From the NCBI RefSeq assembly GCF_041734735.1, contig NC_134883.1:5496200-5560199 (forward strand): a DNA stretch of 64,000 nt, read 5' to 3'. Below, in pieces: positions 56,501 through 64,000 of this stretch. The DNA is from Babylonia areolata. Taxonomy: Eukaryota > Mollusca > Gastropoda > Neogastropoda > Buccinidae. Position 1 is the stretch's first letter. Each line of letters begins with the position of its first letter. The notes under the pieces were generated by a model. It searched no databases and was not told the DNA's origin. It saw only the letters and a list, made by a program, of their open reading frames with translations. The translations under genes were made by a program, and so were the position numbers.

Positions 56501-59500
56501 AGCCTTGACAGCAACTGAAATGATCTGCCAGTATGTCCACACCTCATTACGGTGTATCTCGGGGATTTGCGGCAGTAAGCTGATGGCTTCCTCAACCTGT
56601 GCAGCAATAAATGAAATTAGAATTAGTTTCAATCTGTTTAAATCTAAAGGATGATTTTTATGTGAATGTACTTCAACTGGAATTTATCAAATCACTGAAA
56701 AGCTCCACAAATTGATTTGGCAAATTTATTCTCAAAATTGTTTTTAATGTATAAGCTATCAGTAGTGAATGTTTAGAACTGCATTTTTGGATCAGACCAT
56801 GAGCCACTACTTTCCTACATTATATCCAATTCAAAACATTGAACTATTTTTCATTTAATTACTTCAAAAATGAAAACAATGGAACTGAATTCAGTATCTT
56901 CCACAAAACAAGTTTAAGAATCTGTCACTATAACATATGATCATGAAATAATGTCCTTAATTTTACACTCACTGTCAAGTAGTAAGCTGGTTGCTTTTCT
57001 TAGATTTTATCTATTGTCACTGACGGTCTTTTCAGTAAATGTTACGTTCCATACGCAAGATGAGAACTTACACAGACTTTGTCTACAAAATAAATAAATA
57101 GATTAAAAAAATAAACACACACACACACACACATAAGAAGTAAAAAATAAAAATGTATTCATCAGTTGTGCATCAACTTCTACAGTGCCTCTTGATGTAA
57201 AAGTATGTCAGCAGAAATGCTTTACTATTTGCCTCATGACGTACACATACAACCGTGTCATTTCAGAATCTTTCACAGACCACTTTAAAGTTGATCTTGA
57301 TGTATCCTAATACCAACCAGTCAGAACGCAACAGCCAATCATGCTCTGTATGGTAATTACTGGATATTAGTGTCAATACCCCTCTCAGAAGTTTTCAAGA
57401 TGGCAGATGACTGAGCACAACGTGGCTGTAATGGCTTGAAACAGCAGCGTGTTGCAAACACCCCTTTTGATTTTCATAACCAAGATGTTTCAAGTGCTTG
57501 GAGATGTGCAGTGACTGATTGTGGTGACAAAATCTTATCAGATGGATTGCTTGATGCAGATGAAAGTGAGAGTGATGATTAGCAGAGAGGGTGGAGGTTG
57601 GGGCTAGTTGTAGAGCTAGATGTTGCAAGAAAAAGAGTGGACAGGAAGCCAAGAACAGCTCTGTGGCTGACCCAGAGCTGTCCTCAAAGACAACCCATCC
57701 CCTAATTCATGGCAGGGCTGGAAGGAGAGACTGATGAAGGGGGTGGAACAATGTCATGTATTGAACTTGCACGAATCACTGGAGAAGCATGTCTTAAAAA
57801 AAAAAAAAAAAAAAAAAAATTCTGGCCTTGAATCGGATTGATAAAAGAAGGGGATCAGCTATTGCCTGCAGGCAAAAATCTGAACAGTACTGATCCCCTC
57901 CACTACACTATGTGCAAACTGGGTCACTGTTAACCTCTTTCATACTGTAAAGTGTATTGTATTGTACTGTACTGTATTGTATTTATTATTTCTCTGTGTA
58001 AAATTCAGGCTGCTCTACTCAGGGAGAGCAAGTCACTACACTGAGAGCACCATCTTTTTTTCTTTCTTTTTTATCTGCCTGCAATTTTATTCTTTTTCCT
58101 ATTTAAGTGGATTTTTCTACATAATTTTGCCAGGGAAAGCACTTTTGTTGCCGCAGGTTTTTTTGTTTTTTTTACATGCACTGAGTGCAAGCTGTACATG
58201 GGACCTCAGTTTATCATCACATCCAAATGACTAGCATCCAGACCACCACTCAAGGTTTAGTGGAGGGGGAAAATACTGGTGACTGTGGGATTCAAACCAG
58301 TGCGCTCAGATTTTCTTGCTTCCTTGGTGGATGCCTTACCACAAGGCCAACAACACATTTTGTCTGAAAGTGAGCATGAGGACAGCGGGTGTGGCACAGG
58401 CTTGCAGGCATGGCATGTCAAGGATGTGTGTGTACATGTATACATGTGCATGTGGTGTGTGTGTGTGTGTGTGTGTGTAGGTGTGTGTGTAGGTGTGCGT
58501 GCATATGTGTGTTTGTGTGTGATTTCTATTTCTCTTGAAAAAAAAGAAGAAAAGAACATTTAGCTGTAACTACTGCAGTTGCTAGGGAACTGTGAGTGAA
58601 TGATAGGCTGAAAATGACTAGAATAACAGAACTTTGGATTTTTATTCATGACTCAATGTGCACATAAATTTTGGTGACCTATTTAGTTTTTAGTTTTTCA
58701 CACCAATTTTCTAGACTTTTTATTTAAGCTGCTTTAATGAACAATCTATATATATACTCATGTACATGTGAAATCTATTTTTCTCACAACTATTGTTCAC
58801 TCTCTGCTAACCAGTGTATTAAGTAAGCTTTAAACTATCAGAAATTCAGAGTCTGCATGTTTATTTTCTCTCAGAAAAAAATATGGTTATTTCTATACCT
58901 TCTTGCAACAGTTTGTGTGCTGGAATTTTTGGTTATCTATCACCTCTCATAACCTGGCAAAAAGGAAGCACAAGCCAAAATAATGCCTGCAATGAAGAGG
59001 TTAATTATTATTGTAAATGTTCATATCATCATAAAACTGTGGTCATTTTGTCAGTGAGTAAAAAATCAATCTTTAAATTGAGACACATTGAAATACTGAC
59101 TCCATATATATATATAAACTGTTCAAGATTGCCTTGAATAGAGTTTTTTGTCATCTTTCAATCCGTGAATCTCTCTGTTGTCTGTAAACAGTTTACAAGT
59201 ACTTTTCTTTCCGATCTTTCTTTCTTTCTTTTTTCTTCTTCTTTTTTTGTCATGAGGGGGGAAAAAACCCCCAACTATTCAATGTTATGTCTGTGTTGCA
59301 AGTTTCCGAAAACTTCCGTTAAAATAGCTCTCGGAATTGGGATATTAAAATTAGATTTCAAGTACAATTTTTTGTTTGTATTTGCATGATTCCGAACAAA
59401 GATGCTGACAACAAACCACAAAAACGAAAGTAATGTCGATCGATTAGTTCACGACTTCTTCCGAACTTTGCCAAGTGCAGTAACTATAAATTGGTTTCAA

Positions 59501-59592
59501 TTCACGGTAATCCTCAGCGTGCATCCGACAGCATAAAATCAACGTACCCTCGATTTGAATTGTTTGATTAAGTCCTCTGTGCTCTCCTCCAT
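47384..59592 (-). CDS. C2H2 zinc-finger protein with two AT-hooks, complete, 6 coding exons
   Basis: Probably a nuclear DNA-binding regulator. Coding exons, in transcript order: 59548-59592, 54688-56596, 54107-54311, 51370-51572, 48206-48462, 47384-47743. All introns are GT-AG, phases agree, and the sum is 2979 nt (992 residues plus TGA). A short N-terminal helix is followed by AT-hook 1 ([10 protein letters not shown], about 65-74), a long Ser/Thr-rich disordered stretch, AT-hook 2 ([10 protein letters not shown], about 473-482), and an acidic Glu/Asp-rich stretch (about 590-640). Eight C2H2 fingers run from about 640 to 855, starting CPKC, CPVC, CSQC, CRLC, CELC, CQHC, CDQC and CVVC, with TGERP-type linkers between some. 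The 120-residue tail is Gln/Ser-rich. The first finger has no canonical Phe and spans an exon junction. I do not recognise the orthologue. Confidence 0.9.
48206..48462 (-). CDS. Zinc-finger gene, coding exon 5 (fingers 6-8)
   Basis: Completes finger 6 and encodes CDQC and CVVC fingers, then [15 protein letters not shown]. The acceptor is CTTGCAG and the donor GAT|GTGAGT, phase 0. Confidence 0.92.
48502..48611. repeat. (AAT)n and LINE/SINE-end-like sequence
   Basis: (AAT)n is followed by GGCGCAAACTCCCCATAGATG and TCTAAGCGCC, resembling a recurring retroelement 3' end. The family is not certain. Confidence 0.4.
48627..48891 (+). mobile_element. SINE family B with target-site duplication
   Basis: The core runs from TCAGTAGCTCAAGGAGGCGT to GTCAGGCCTTGAG, then an A-rich and AT-rich tail. 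GACATGAAG(A/G)CACAG flanks it (48612-48626 and 48892-48906; 15 bp, one mismatch). This shows the AT-rich tail belongs to the element. Confidence 0.85.
49025..49180 (+). mobile_element. SINE family D-like copy, shortened
   Basis: A tRNA-like head with A box TAGCAGAATGG and degraded B box GGGTTCAATC is followed by GATCTCCCAGGTCAG, which is shared with the full D copy. The 3' half is missing. Confidence 0.6.
49785..50055 (+). mobile_element. SINE family A, copy without a clear head
   Basis: It shares AGTTAGCGCACATAGAACCC, the GGAGTGGTCCTGCACAGTGG segment and an AATAC-type tail with the other A copies. Confidence 0.7.
50304..50400. repeat. (GAGT)n, (GT)n microsatellites
   Basis: GAGT repeats near 50306-50322 and (GT)n at 50368-50400. 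Confidence 0.75.
50871..51255 (+). mobile_element. SINE family D, full-length copy
   Basis: The tRNA-derived head has A box TAGCCGAATGG (fits TRGYNNARNGG) and B box GGTTCGAATCA. The body includes GATCTCCCAGGTCAAC, AAATATGCACGTTAAAGATC and GGAGTATGGCTGCC, and the element ends GAGTTGAAGGCC then (AGA)n. It is about 385 bp. It is not a working tRNA gene because the acceptor stem does not close. It lies in a zinc-finger-gene intron, antisense to the gene. Confidence 0.85.
51370..51572 (-). CDS. Zinc-finger gene, coding exon 4 (fingers 4-6)
   Basis: Fingers CRLC, CELC and the first part of CQHC. The acceptor is GGTTCCAG. Donor A|GTGGGT was chosen because it joins exon 5 as [13 protein letters not shown], completing finger 6. 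Confidence 0.9.
51725..52205 (+). mobile_element. L2/CR1-like LINE 3' end
   Basis: It encodes [20 protein letters not shown], the usual end of the RT protein, then a GT-rich 3' UTR and the terminal GTGCTATATAAGTATCC with (ATT)n. It is 5'-truncated. Confidence 0.7.
52528..52640 (-). mobile_element. L2/CR1-like LINE extreme 3' end
   Basis: Read on the minus strand, it matches the 3' UTR at 45790-45850 (TTAGAGTTATGCATGCG and GATTTGTCTCTGCA), next to (AAT)n. Confidence 0.65.
53165..54093 (+). mobile_element. SINE family A, full copy split by a family B SINE
   Basis: The head (GTTGATAAGGCATATGCC, GGATCAAATCCCA) starts near 53165. The core (GATAAACCAAGGTTCC, CTTAGCGCATGTAAAAG) and GGTACTGCACTGTGG follow to 53537. 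After the insertion the tail (AAGGAATCTGTTGTCAC then AATAC repeats) resumes at 53979. Confidence 0.8.
53538..53978 (-). mobile_element. SINE family B, long copy nested in SINE A
   Basis: An exact 13-bp target duplication, ACTGTGGTGATGT, lies at 53525-53537 and 53979-53991. The element includes (GT)n, GCCTAGAGTTGACTTAATC, about 200 bp of AT-rich sequence, and the conserved core. Confidence 0.9.
54107..54311 (-). CDS. Zinc-finger gene, coding exon 3 (fingers 1-3)
   Basis: It starts with [20 protein letters not shown], completing finger 1, then encodes fingers 2 and 3. The acceptor is CTTGAAG and the donor CA|GTGAGT. Confidence 0.92.
54312..54687. other. Zinc-finger-gene intron with (GT)n
   Basis: (GT)n lies at 54611-54632. 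A 40-50 bp segment repeats imperfectly (54358-54410 and 54430-54490, CAGAAGTTATTTTTCATAAAC). Confidence 0.5.
54688..56596 (-). CDS. Zinc-finger gene, coding exon 2 (AT-hooks, disordered, acidic)
   Basis: The 1909-nt exon opens after GCTGCACAG with [20 protein letters not shown]. It holds both AT-hooks, the acidic region, and the CPKC half of the first finger before the donor ACTG|GTAAGA. Confidence 0.9.
56597..57940. other. Zinc-finger-gene intron 1, left part
   Basis: Mostly AT-rich unique sequence. On the plus strand at 57400-57580 a short open stretch ([13 protein letters not shown] near 57457) looks protein-like, but I do not recognise it. A poly(A) run lies at 57796-57819. Confidence 0.35.
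57945..58355 (-). mobile_element. SINE family A, full-length copy
   Basis: Read on the minus strand: head GGCCTTGTGGTAAGGCATCC and B box GGTTTGAATCCC, then the family core and an AATAC-type tail (57945-57985). Confidence 0.8.
58440..59547. other. Zinc-finger-gene intron 1, right part
   Basis: (GT)n lies at 58456-58480. The remainder is AT-rich with no recognised feature. Confidence 0.4.
59548..59592 (-). CDS. Zinc-finger gene, coding exon 1
   Basis: Fifteen codons, [15 protein letters not shown], end at the donor AGG|GTACGT in phase 0. They join exon 2 to form one amphipathic helix ([11 protein letters not shown]). Confidence 0.75.
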
Positions 59593-60171
59593 TTTCTGTT
59601 TCTGCTAACACGTGGCTACAGGCAGCACGATTTGTTACCACACAGTTAAAACTTCTTTCCGTCAGGAATTATCCATTAGTTTTTCGCTGCCAAACCAATC
59701 GTGAATTTTAGCAATCTTCCACACAGAAGAAGTATGACAAGGGGGGTAACAATCGTTGCTCACAGTTGGAGCGGATGGAAACCGAGTGAGTGTGACAATG
59801 CTTTTTTAAATATTTATTTATTTATTTTTTTGCTTTTTTTCTCCCCCTTTCTTTCTTTCTTTTTTTCCCTTTCTTTCTTTCATCTTTGACCTCGAAAGGT
59901 AAACAGCAGAATTAAACAAATCATTAAATTAATGCAGCATGAACTTTATAGTTACACGAACAGTAATTTGACATTAAATTTACCAATTACATAGCTAGAG
60001 GAGTTTTACAGGAGAAAGAATGAAATTTAAGGGAGAGAGAGAAAGAGAGAGAGAGAGTAATCATATATGTCAACATCAGTAATCAAGTAATAAATTTTGA
60101 ATTAAAGATAGCGTGCACACGGGGTTAATAAAAACGAAGAAGAAGAAAAACAAGTGAGGCAAGGCCTTCAA
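59593..60171. other. Upstream region of the zinc-finger gene (likely 5' UTR/promoter)
   Basis: It includes a plus-strand ACCAATC at 59694-59700 and pyrimidine-rich stretches. I see no TATA box. A (GA)n run lies near 60032-60058. The promoter call is by position only. Confidence 0.3.
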
Positions 60172-61764
60172 GACTCACTTGTGATACACTTAAAAAAAAA
60201 AAAAAATCTAATCGTTAAAATGTGTTCTGTATTTGTTATTTTAAAGCTTCGGGTTAAAAGAAAAAGAAAAAAGAAAATAAAAGCCGTAACGGCAGATTCG
60301 AACCCCGCGTGTTCGGATGAGAAGAAACTGTCTTACCCTTTACACTATCCTGGCTCCGTAACTGACGGTAAAAAATATAATATTTAAACATACTTTTTTA
60401 AAGGGCGATAAATCGATTGCGGTATTCGCAGTGAGAACACTGTTTAAATCATGTTATTCTGGTGTATCTTGGGTATTCAAAAAATCTTTAAGGGCAATTA
60501 AAAATTCTTTTTAAAAGTCCGCGGTAAAGGAGACGTGCATGGCTATCGCCGCAATCACACTGCAACATTTAGCTGTTTTATCTGGATCTAGATAGATGTA
60601 CAAGTTTAGTTACACCCCGTTGACATGGTCGATTCAATTTCTCTTTTACTGATGTTCATTCTAGTTCTATAGTTTTAAAGTTGATATGAAAATTGAGTAT
60701 TCTGTCAAACTAATAACATGTAGAGCCAAGTACAAGTACTTCTAAACGTCGTGTGAAGTGAAAAGGACTTCATTTTGAGAAAAGTCAAGACTGGAAATTT
60801 TTAGGTTTCATCAATTCAAGGGTATTAACTCTAATGGTTTAGCCTATTATTTTTAACTGTGAATTCCAACTGATTCTGTGGATATTTTTATGGCAGTTTG
60901 GGGCATTATCCAGTGAGTGATGAGGCGTTCACAAATCTTTCTCAGAATAAGTATTTAACGGTCTCCTTCTCCAACTTTCCATCACATGTTATCATGTATT
61001 GTCGATTGAATATAGGATTGAACGGGCAGGTCAACAACTTGAAACAAAATGGCGTCGTTCCCGTTCGCGAAGAATATGAGCACGCGCTTTGAATATGTAT
61101 AAATATGTGTACGCAATTGATTTTTGCCCATGACCTTCAGGGCTCAGCCAATAGATTTTGATTTTAGTATTTTTTCGAAATAGACCACTTAATTGGGTGA
61201 ATGAACATAGTGAAAGCCTTGTACACTGAGAGTAAAACACACAAGCTTTTTATGTATTGAGATTAATTTCAAAATGTAATGTTTAAGATGAGAAAGATCA
61301 GTTTAAAGCAAATTAACCTTCCTAGCATTAATTACAGATAATTTTCCCTTTTTTTACTATCTGCACCAAAGACATGCAAAATAAATATAACTTCCATGCT
61401 TAGAAAAAGAAGTCTGAACAAAAAATGATAAAAATGACTGCTCTTGTTGTGTCAGAATATCAGATCAAAGTGCCAAGTTTAGAGAATTAAAAAATATATA
61501 AATATTGTAAATTCAGTTTGCATATAATTTGGCTTCTTTTTTTTTCTTTTTTTGTGCCCATCCCAGAGATACAGTATTGTTTTAAACAAGATGACTGGAA
61601 AGAACTGAATTTTTCCTATTTTTATGCCAAATTTGGTGTCAACTGACAATGTATTTGCAGAGAAAATGGCAATGTTAAAGTTTACCACGGACACACAGAC
61701 ACACACACAGACAACCGAACACCAGGTTAAAACATAGACTCACTTTGTTTACACAAGTGAGTCA
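60172..61764 (+). repeat. Repeat family C, longest copy (1.59 kb)
   Basis: The left end is GACTCACTTGTG and the right end CACAAGTGAGTC, an inverted pair of about 12 bp. On the minus strand near 60290-60357 is a tRNA-like Pol III promoter: A box TAGTGTAAAGG (fits TRGYNNARNGG) and B box GGTTCGAATCT. It is collinear with 10115-11554 plus about 150 extra bp (61100-61255). No protein is encoded. Confidence 0.78.
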
Positions 61765-61784
61765 AAAACGAGTGGGTGCCCACG

Positions 61785-62049
61785 GTATGTATGTGCGTGT
61801 GTGCGTGCATGCACGCGCGCGCGCGTGTGTGTGTGTGAAGATAACTTATTCATGCCGAGTAATACATTATGAATTTGAGAAAGCGTGCACACGTTAAAAT
61901 AAAAAGAAAAAAGAAAAGTAGAAGAAGAAAAAAGCAGAGTGTGCACATGTGCCCATTGTGTGTGTGTGTGTGTGTGTGTGAAGATAATATTGAAGTAATA
62001 AATTTTGAATTTGAGAAAGCTTGCACATGTTAAAAAAGAACAAGCCAAC

Positions 62050-62116
<67 letters not shown>

Positions 62117-62160
62117 AAGAGAGAGAGAGGAGAGGAGAAGACAAGACAAGACAAATCAAG
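61785..62160. repeat. GT microsatellite cluster with repeated AAGATAA units
   Basis: (GT)n lies at 61826-61838, 61960-61980 and 62051-62114. Each of the first two is followed by GAAGATAA and a similar GAATTTGAGAAAGC stretch, so a unit of about 130-140 bp has duplicated. Confidence 0.7.
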
Positions 62161-62529
62161 ACAAAATTCTTTATTTCGAAGATAACAGATAGGCACTGGT
62201 ATGCTTTTTTAAAAATAATTTTTATTTTATTTTATTTATAATTTTACATCCAGTGCCCGCCTTGAAAATAAATAGGGTCTATTAAAAGAAAAAGAAAAAA
62301 AAGCAAAAAAAAAAAAGCATGGTGTTAGTAGAAGTACATAAGAGAGGGAATAAAATTAAACACCACACCCACAGAGGCACAAACACAGTGTTAGTGAAAT
62401 GCATATGAAAAGAACAAAATGAAAGAGAAACAAACACACTCAACATACACATCACAGACCAGAATGGGGGACGGAGGGGAAGGGAGGTTCTCAGTGAACA
62501 AACAGTATCAATAAAATCAGCAGTTGACA
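62161..62529. other. AT-rich flank, nothing recognised
   Basis: Low-complexity A-rich and T-rich sequence next to LINE remnants. Confidence 0.3.
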
Positions 62530-63099
62530 CAACGCATTATGGCATAAGGTGAGACAGATAAATGTTTTCGAAGGTGGTTGGGCAATGGTGTTGTTTAATT
62601 GTCAGTCCTGGGAATGAGTTCCATAGTGTGGCGCCTGAGTAAACCAGACTGGATTTGAACATGTCAGTTCTTGATGGAGCTTGGGATATGGACTTTGGGG
62701 GTGGGGGTGGGGCTGGGGGTTCCTTATAATAATAATAATAATAATTCATTTATAGCGCTATAATGCAAGCATAAGCAAGCTCTAAGCGCTTTACAATCCA
62801 GTACCTAAAGTGATACAAGAAAGCATATAAAAAGTAGTAGAAACATATGGGTGAAGGTCAAGGAATATTAATGCTTTATTTTGGATAGTTGATGGGTTTT
62901 CTGGGCTGTCTTTTTGCAATGGTAATTTATATGAGGATTCCAAGTGATATTGTTGTCGATTATGATTCCCAGAACTTTATGATCACTGACCTGTTCAAAA
63001 GGTTCACCTTTAATTTGAATGGAAGGAAAGTGATCTATAGTATTTTGACTCTTTTGCCTGGTTGTGATCAATACTATGGTCACTGTGGTGGTTTTGTCG

Positions 63100-63105
<6 letters not shown>
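62530..63105 (-). mobile_element. Decayed LINE 3' remnants
   Basis: Minus-strand peptides FEQVSDHKVLGIIIDNNITW (near 62960) and SSLVYSGATLWNSFP (near 62630) are typical of the RT C-terminal region and the extreme C-terminus of CR1/L2-type LINEs. The part between them is missing, and another LINE end lies there. Confidence 0.65.
62725..62860 (-). mobile_element. LINE/SINE 3' end inserted in the LINE remnant
   Basis: (AAT)n is followed, reading the minus strand, by the end of TTGTAAAGCGCTTAGAGC and ATTATAGCGCTATAAATG. This resembles the GCGCTATATAA terminus at 45870. Confidence 0.5.
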
Positions 63106-63149
<44 letters not shown>

Positions 63150-63211
63150 AATTAGAAGAGGAAGGCAACTGCTGCTGTAAATCATATGCTTGTGTCGTAC
63201 TGTTCTTTTAT

Positions 63212-63261
<50 letters not shown>

Positions 63262-63262
63262 C
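63103..63262. repeat. (GA)n and (GT)n microsatellites
   Basis: (GA)n at 63103-63145 and (GT)n at 63213-63256. Confidence 0.85.
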
Positions 63263-63626
63263 CGAGACGTGGTTTTATGTCAGTGTGTGTAAACATGCAG
63301 GTGTATGTTTATTATGATTTAATATAACGTGAGTAGAAGCACACATACAAGAACTAATTAATTCCCATCAGCTGAGACAGTGGCTCACTTACCAAACAAC
63401 ATGCAGACCCGACTCTGTATTGCATGGTTTTATTTACAGTGCAGTCAGCAGTTTTCCATTTGGAAAAATATTTTCTTTCAAACTCCAAAACTTTTATCAA
63501 AGACATTTTGCAAACAAAGTACACACAACGAACAAATACAGTTCACTGGTATTGTTGCGAGTACACACGTGCATGAAATCTTCTGTGTGCGTGACTGTGT
63601 GCGTGCATGCGTGTGTCAGTGCGAGT

Positions 63627-63658
<32 letters not shown>

Positions 63659-64000
63659 CCTATATATATGACCGTAACTCAAAACATGCTTTTTAGGGCT
63701 GTGATAATTATGGTGTTTCCAAAATGTATATAAAATGTCAAACACAAAAAACAACAACAGACTATATGACTGATGAGATCAAAGATTATAAAAGCAATGC
63801 TGATGGCAGCTTAAACACGGAAATTTAAAATAAGTAATTATACGCTACTACCGTGAAATCAATATAAATTTTGAATCACGCCAATACCAATATATTATGC
63901 ATTGAAACCTTAATCGTGGAATGAATGACATCACAGACTCACACGCGCGCATATACGCACACACACTTATGCACGCACATTCATTCACATTCTCATCACA
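63263..64000. other. Right edge, no gene recognised
   Basis: Contains (GT)n at 63632-63657 and CA-rich sequence at the end. No coding exon is seen. Confidence 0.35.

Noticed and set aside
60290-60357. tRNA gene on the minus strand
   Set aside because: Same reasoning: box motifs inside a repeated element, with no complete cloverleaf.

Overview
The window looks like nuclear DNA from a mollusc, probably a caenogastropod snail. The evidence is long GT-AG introns, very dense CA/GT microsatellites, LINEs of the RTE and CR1/L2 types, and several SINE families, one of which I recall from snail sequences. The organism call is inference.

Three host genes can be supported. (1) The last two coding exons of a plus-strand Ser/Pro-rich protein that I do not recognise (268-2425). 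(2) A complete minus-strand BTB-BACK-Kelch (kelch-like) gene with 16 coding exons (39615 down to 5936). All splice phases agree and it predicts 1072 residues, with a long disordered proline-rich insert between BACK and Kelch. (3) A complete minus-strand C2H2 zinc-finger gene with 6 coding exons (59592 down to 47384), predicting 992 residues with two AT-hooks and eight fingers. Genes 1 and 2 converge; genes 2 and 3 lie in tandem on the minus strand. Gene 2 has the architecture of a Cullin-3 substrate adaptor and gene 3 that of a DNA-binding regulator; nothing in the sequence links their functions.

The rest is mostly mobile DNA. Three LINEs sit in kelch-gene introns, all antisense to the gene: a decayed CR1-like copy (14062-17516), a decayed RTE-like copy (22240-25735) and an RTE element with an uninterrupted 1021-codon ORF (31353-34418). 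Between genes 2 and 3 lie a fossil Ty3/gypsy fragment (about 40370-41610), an RNase H-like fragment, and a decayed minus-strand RTE (about 42790-46670). That RTE is itself interrupted by a 761-bp element with 5-bp target duplications and by an L2-like 3' fragment.

Four short repeat families recur and are called A-D here. A is a tRNA-headed SINE with an AATAC-type tail. B is a short SINE with a conserved core and an AT-rich tail. C is a 1.4-1.6 kb repeat with an internal tRNA-like Pol III promoter and terminal inverted repeats. D is a tRNA-headed SINE with an AGA tail. Two B insertions have clear target-site duplications, one of them nested inside an A copy. I see no CRISPR array, rRNA or free-standing tRNA gene.
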